Below the pieces are notes generated by a model, which was not told where the DNA came from, did no database searches, and saw only the letters and a program-made list of their open reading frames with translations. Below are positions 5,719 to 7,601 of a DNA stretch of 7,601 nt, piece by piece; position 1 is the first letter of the stretch; each line of letters opens with the position of its first letter. The position numbers and the translations under genes are program-made. The stretch comes from Thermohalobaculum sp035512995 (GTDB lineage Bacteria; Pseudomonadota; Alphaproteobacteria; Rhodobacterales; Rhodobacteraceae), in contig DATKCY010000073.1 in the NCBI GenBank assembly GCA_035512995.1, positions 1 through 7,601 on the forward strand. Reading direction: 5' to 3'.

Positions 5719-6414
5719 ATGCTGCGGGTGAACGGCCTCGATCTCTTCTACGGCGCGGCGCAGGCGTTGCGCGGGGTCTCGCTCGAGGCGGCGCTGGGCG
5801 AGGTCACCTGCGTCCTCGGCCGCAACGGCGTGGGCAAGACCTCGCTGATGCGCGCGATCACCGGGCTCGAGCGGACGCGCGCGGGACAGGTGCTCTGGCA
5901 GGACCGCGACGTGACGCGTCTGAGCCCCGAGGCCCGCGCCCGGGCCGGAATGGCGCTCGTGCCGCAGGGCCGGGAAATCTTTCCGCTCCTGACCGTGCGC
6001 GAGAACCTCGAGACAGGGTTCGCGCCGCTGAAGCGGGCGGACCGGACCATCCCCGACGAGGTCTTCGAGCTCTTCCCGGTGCTGCGCGACATGCTCCGCC
6101 GCCGCGGCGGCGATCTCTCGGGCGGCCAGCAGCAGCAGCTGGCGATCGGGCGGGCGCTGACGACGCGGCCGCGGCTCCTGGTGCTCGACGAGCCGACCGA
6201 GGGCATCCAGCCTTCGATCATCAAGGACATCGGCCGGGCGATCGCGTACTTGCGCAGCCGGGGCGACATCGCGATCCTGCTGGTGGAGCAGTATTTCGAC
6301 TTCGCCCGCGAGCTGGCCGACCGCTTTCTCGTGATGGAGCGCGGAGAGGTCGTCGCGGCCGGCACGCGCGAGACGATGGTGGAGGCGGATGTTCGACGCT
6401 GGCTTACTGTCTGA
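5719..6414 (+). CDS. urtE: Urea ABC transporter, ATP-binding protein UrtE
   Basis: Second cytoplasmic ATPase, LivF class, expected to form a heterodimer with UrtD; 231 aa, standard length. It starts three bases after the urtD stop with only a weak SD (GGGG at 5706-5709), suggesting coupling to urtD translation. Motifs: Walker A GRNGVGKT (34-41), Q-loop VPQGREIF with Q83, signature LSGGQQQQ (133-140), and Walker B LLVLDEP (153-159) followed by TEGIQPSI. The H-loop position holds glutamine (LLVEQYFDFA, Q191), as is usual in LivF/UrtE proteins. The TEGIQPSI segment (160-167) is typical of UrtE. Its last 26 bases overlap ureD in another frame. Confidence 0.95.
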   Translation: MLRVNGLDLFYGAAQALRGVSLEAALGEVTCVLGRNGVGKTSLMRAITGLERTRAGQVLWQDRDVTRLSPEARARAGMALVPQGREIFPLLTVRENLETGFAPLKRADRTIPDEVFELFPVLRDMLRRRGGDLSGGQQQQLAIGRALTTRPRLLVLDEPTEGIQPSIIKDIGRAIAYLRSRGDIAILLVEQYFDFARELADRFLVMERGEVVAAGTRETMVEADVRRWLTV

Positions 6415-7222
6415 GCGCACGCAGCCGCGTGCGATCGGCGCCGCCGCCGTCGGCGCGGCGCGGCGCGGGTGCGCGAGCACCCTTGCCGGTCTCCGTCAGC
6501 AGGGCTCGGCGAAGATCTTTCTGCCGGGTGTGCCGGGCGATGCGCTCGAGGCCGTGCTGCTCAACACCGCCGGCGGCATCACCGGCGGCGACCGCTTCCG
6601 ATGGAGCGCCGACGCGGCCGCAGGTGCGCGCCTCGTGATCACTACCCAGGCGGCGGAGCGCGCGTATCGGGCGCAGGACAGCGAGCTGGCCTCGGTAGAG
6701 ACGCGCCTCGAGATTGCGGCCGGCGCGCGCATCGACTGGCTTCCGCAGGAGACGATACTGTTCGACCGCTCGGCCCTTTCGCGTCGCATCGAGGTCGACA
6801 TGGAGCCGGACGCCACGCTTGTCCTCGCCGAGAGCGTCGTGCTCGGCCGCCGCGCGATGGGCGAGCGGGTAAGGTCGTGCCGCTTCTCGGACCAGTGGCG
6901 CATCCGTCGCGGCGGCCGCCTCGTCCATGCCGACGCGCTGCGCATCTGGGGCGAGACGGCCGGACTCGCCGCTCCGGCGGCGCTTGGCGGCGCGACGGCG
7001 TTCGCGTCGATCGTGATGGTCGCGCCCGATGTCGCCGATCGGCTGGACCCGGTCCGGCGCCTTCTCGCGGACGCGCCCGGCGTCGAGGCGGGTGCGAGCG
7101 CCTTCGACGGCTGCCTCGTGCTGCGCATGCTGGCCGAGGACGGCTACGCCCTCCGTCCGGCGCTCTTGCGCCTGCTCACCTGTCTCTGCGGCAGGCCCCT
7201 GCCGCGCGTCTGGTCGATCTGA
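6389..7222 (+). CDS. ureD: Urease accessory protein UreD (UreH)
   Basis: Cytoplasmic chaperone that binds apo-urease and, with UreF and UreG, guides nickel and CO2 into the active site; 277 aa, normal for the family. The ATG at 6389 lies inside the end of urtE and has GGAGG at 6381-6385 with a short 3-base spacer. No better start lies close downstream, and the N-terminal TQPRAIG (11-17) fits UreD. Family motifs: QQGSAKIFLP (37-46), LLNTAGGITGGDRF (57-70), TTQAAERAYRA (85-95) and WLPQETILFDRS (117-128). The 26-base overlap with urtE ties urea uptake to urease assembly on one mRNA. The C-terminus (GRPLPRVWSI) looks intact. Confidence 0.95.
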   Translation: MFDAGLLSERTQPRAIGAAAVGAARRGCASTLAGLRQQGSAKIFLPGVPGDALEAVLLNTAGGITGGDRFRWSADAAAGARLVITTQAAERAYRAQDSELASVETRLEIAAGARIDWLPQETILFDRSALSRRIEVDMEPDATLVLAESVVLGRRAMGERVRSCRFSDQWRIRRGGRLVHADALRIWGETAGLAAPAALGGATAFASIVMVAPDVADRLDPVRRLLADAPGVEAGASAFDGCLVLRMLAEDGYALRPALLRLLTCLCGRPLPRVWSI

Positions 7223-7226
7223 GGAA
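7221..7226 (+). promoter_or_regulatory. Ribosome binding site of ureA overlapping the ureD stop
   Basis: GAGGAA begins inside the ureD stop codon (TGA at 7220-7222) and lies six bases before the ureA ATG. Ribosomes ending ureD would therefore be placed to begin ureA. Confidence 0.6.
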
Positions 7227-7232
7227 CCGCCA

Positions 7233-7535
7233 ATGCAGCTCACCCCGCGCGAGAGGGAGAAGCTTCTGGTCTCGCTCGCCGCCATGGTCGCCCGCGCCCG
7301 CCTCGCGCGGGGCTGCCGGCTGAACCATCCCGAAGCCGTGGCGCTCATCACCGATGCTGTGGTCGAGGGTGCCCGCGACGGCCGATCCGTCGCCGATCTG
7401 ATGGAGGCGGGCGCGACGGTGCTCGCCCGCGATCAGGTCATGGAGGGCGTGCCCGAGATGATCGCCGAGGTCCAGGTCGAGGCGACCTTTCCCGACGGCA
7501 CCAAGCTCGTCACCGTCCACCAGCCGATCCGTTGA
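7233..7535 (+). CDS. ureA: Urease gamma subunit UreA
   Basis: Small structural subunit of urease, which hydrolyses urea to ammonia and carbamate; it assembles with UreB (beta) and the nickel-bearing UreC (alpha) in the cytoplasm. The 100 aa match the usual gamma-subunit length. Motifs: MQLTPREREKLLV at the start, RGCRLNHPEAVALI (26-39), the helix with EGARDGRSVADLM (45-57), VMEGVPEMI (69-77), and the C-terminal VEATFPDGTKLVTVHQPI (82-99). It is intact, starts 10 bases after ureD and ends 11 bases before the next gene. It is separate from beta, as in most alphaproteobacteria, not fused as in Helicobacter. Confidence 0.97.
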   Translation: MQLTPREREKLLVSLAAMVARARLARGCRLNHPEAVALITDAVVEGARDGRSVADLMEAGATVLARDQVMEGVPEMIAEVQVEATFPDGTKLVTVHQPIR

Positions 7536-7546
7536 AGGGAGGCCCG

Positions 7547-7601
7547 ATGAAGCACCTGAACCTTGCCGTTCTGCTGCTGCCGACCGCCGCGCGTGCTCAT
7601 T
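7547..7601 (+). CDS. Exported or membrane protein, start only; possibly HupE/UreJ-like
   Basis: Only the first 18 codons are in the window. An AGGGAGG SD (7536-7542) precedes the ATG at 7547 by four bases. The peptide begins MKHLNLAVLLLP and ends TAARAH, which reads as a signal peptide with cleavage after ARA and a mature protein starting with His. HupE/UreJ proteins, thought to be nickel permeases, have this kind of start, and genes of this family occur between ureA and ureB in some proteobacterial urease clusters. Eighteen residues cannot prove the family. Another small periplasmic protein encoded within a urease cluster is the alternative. Confidence 0.5.
   Translation, partial: MKHLNLAVLLLPTAARAH

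Noticed and set aside
5869..6374. H-loop glutamine in UrtE (Q191) as a sign of an inactive ATPase
   Set aside because: LivF/UrtE proteins normally carry VEQ at this place. Walker A, Walker B and the signature are intact.

Overview
This is a GC-rich window (roughly two thirds G+C, with strong G/C preference at third codon positions) from an alphaproteobacterium. The gene content and order, urtABCDE followed directly by ureD and ureA, and the style of the proteins suggest Rhodobacterales or a relative. UrtA is unusually acidic (about 60 D/E against 25 K/R by hand count), which hints at a marine or salt-adapted host. The taxonomic call is inference only.

Layout. Positions 1-404, on the minus strand, hold two small overlapping ORFs of unknown function. 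They are joined by a 4-base ATGA stop/start overlap and read leftwards off the window. Positions 405-883 form a long divergent intergenic and leader region. It contains an AT-rich island (about 571-660), spaced CAAACAG repeats, an AACTG-N8-CAGTT inverted repeat, a candidate sigma-70-type promoter with a palindrome in its spacer, and several GC-rich hairpins before urtA.

From 884 to the right edge, everything is one plus-strand operon. urtA (periplasmic urea-binding protein), urtB and urtC (membrane permeases), and urtD and urtE (ATPases) make a complete ABC-type urea importer of the branched-chain amino acid transporter class. urtE overlaps ureD (urease accessory protein) by 26 nt, then comes ureA (urease gamma subunit). 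The window ends inside the signal peptide of a further secreted or membrane protein, possibly HupE/UreJ-like. ureB, ureC and the remaining accessory genes would be expected beyond the right edge.

How it works together: UrtA captures scarce external urea, UrtBC-DE imports it at the cost of ATP, and urease (UreABC, with nickel inserted with the help of UreD and partners) hydrolyses it to ammonia and CO2. Putting uptake and hydrolysis on one transcript suggests nitrogen-limitation control. A strong hairpin between urtA and urtB could keep the binding protein in excess over the membrane parts. No mobile element, tRNA, rRNA or CRISPR array was seen. The core genes are a known system; the less explained parts are the small minus-strand gene pair, the regulatory region and the hairpins.
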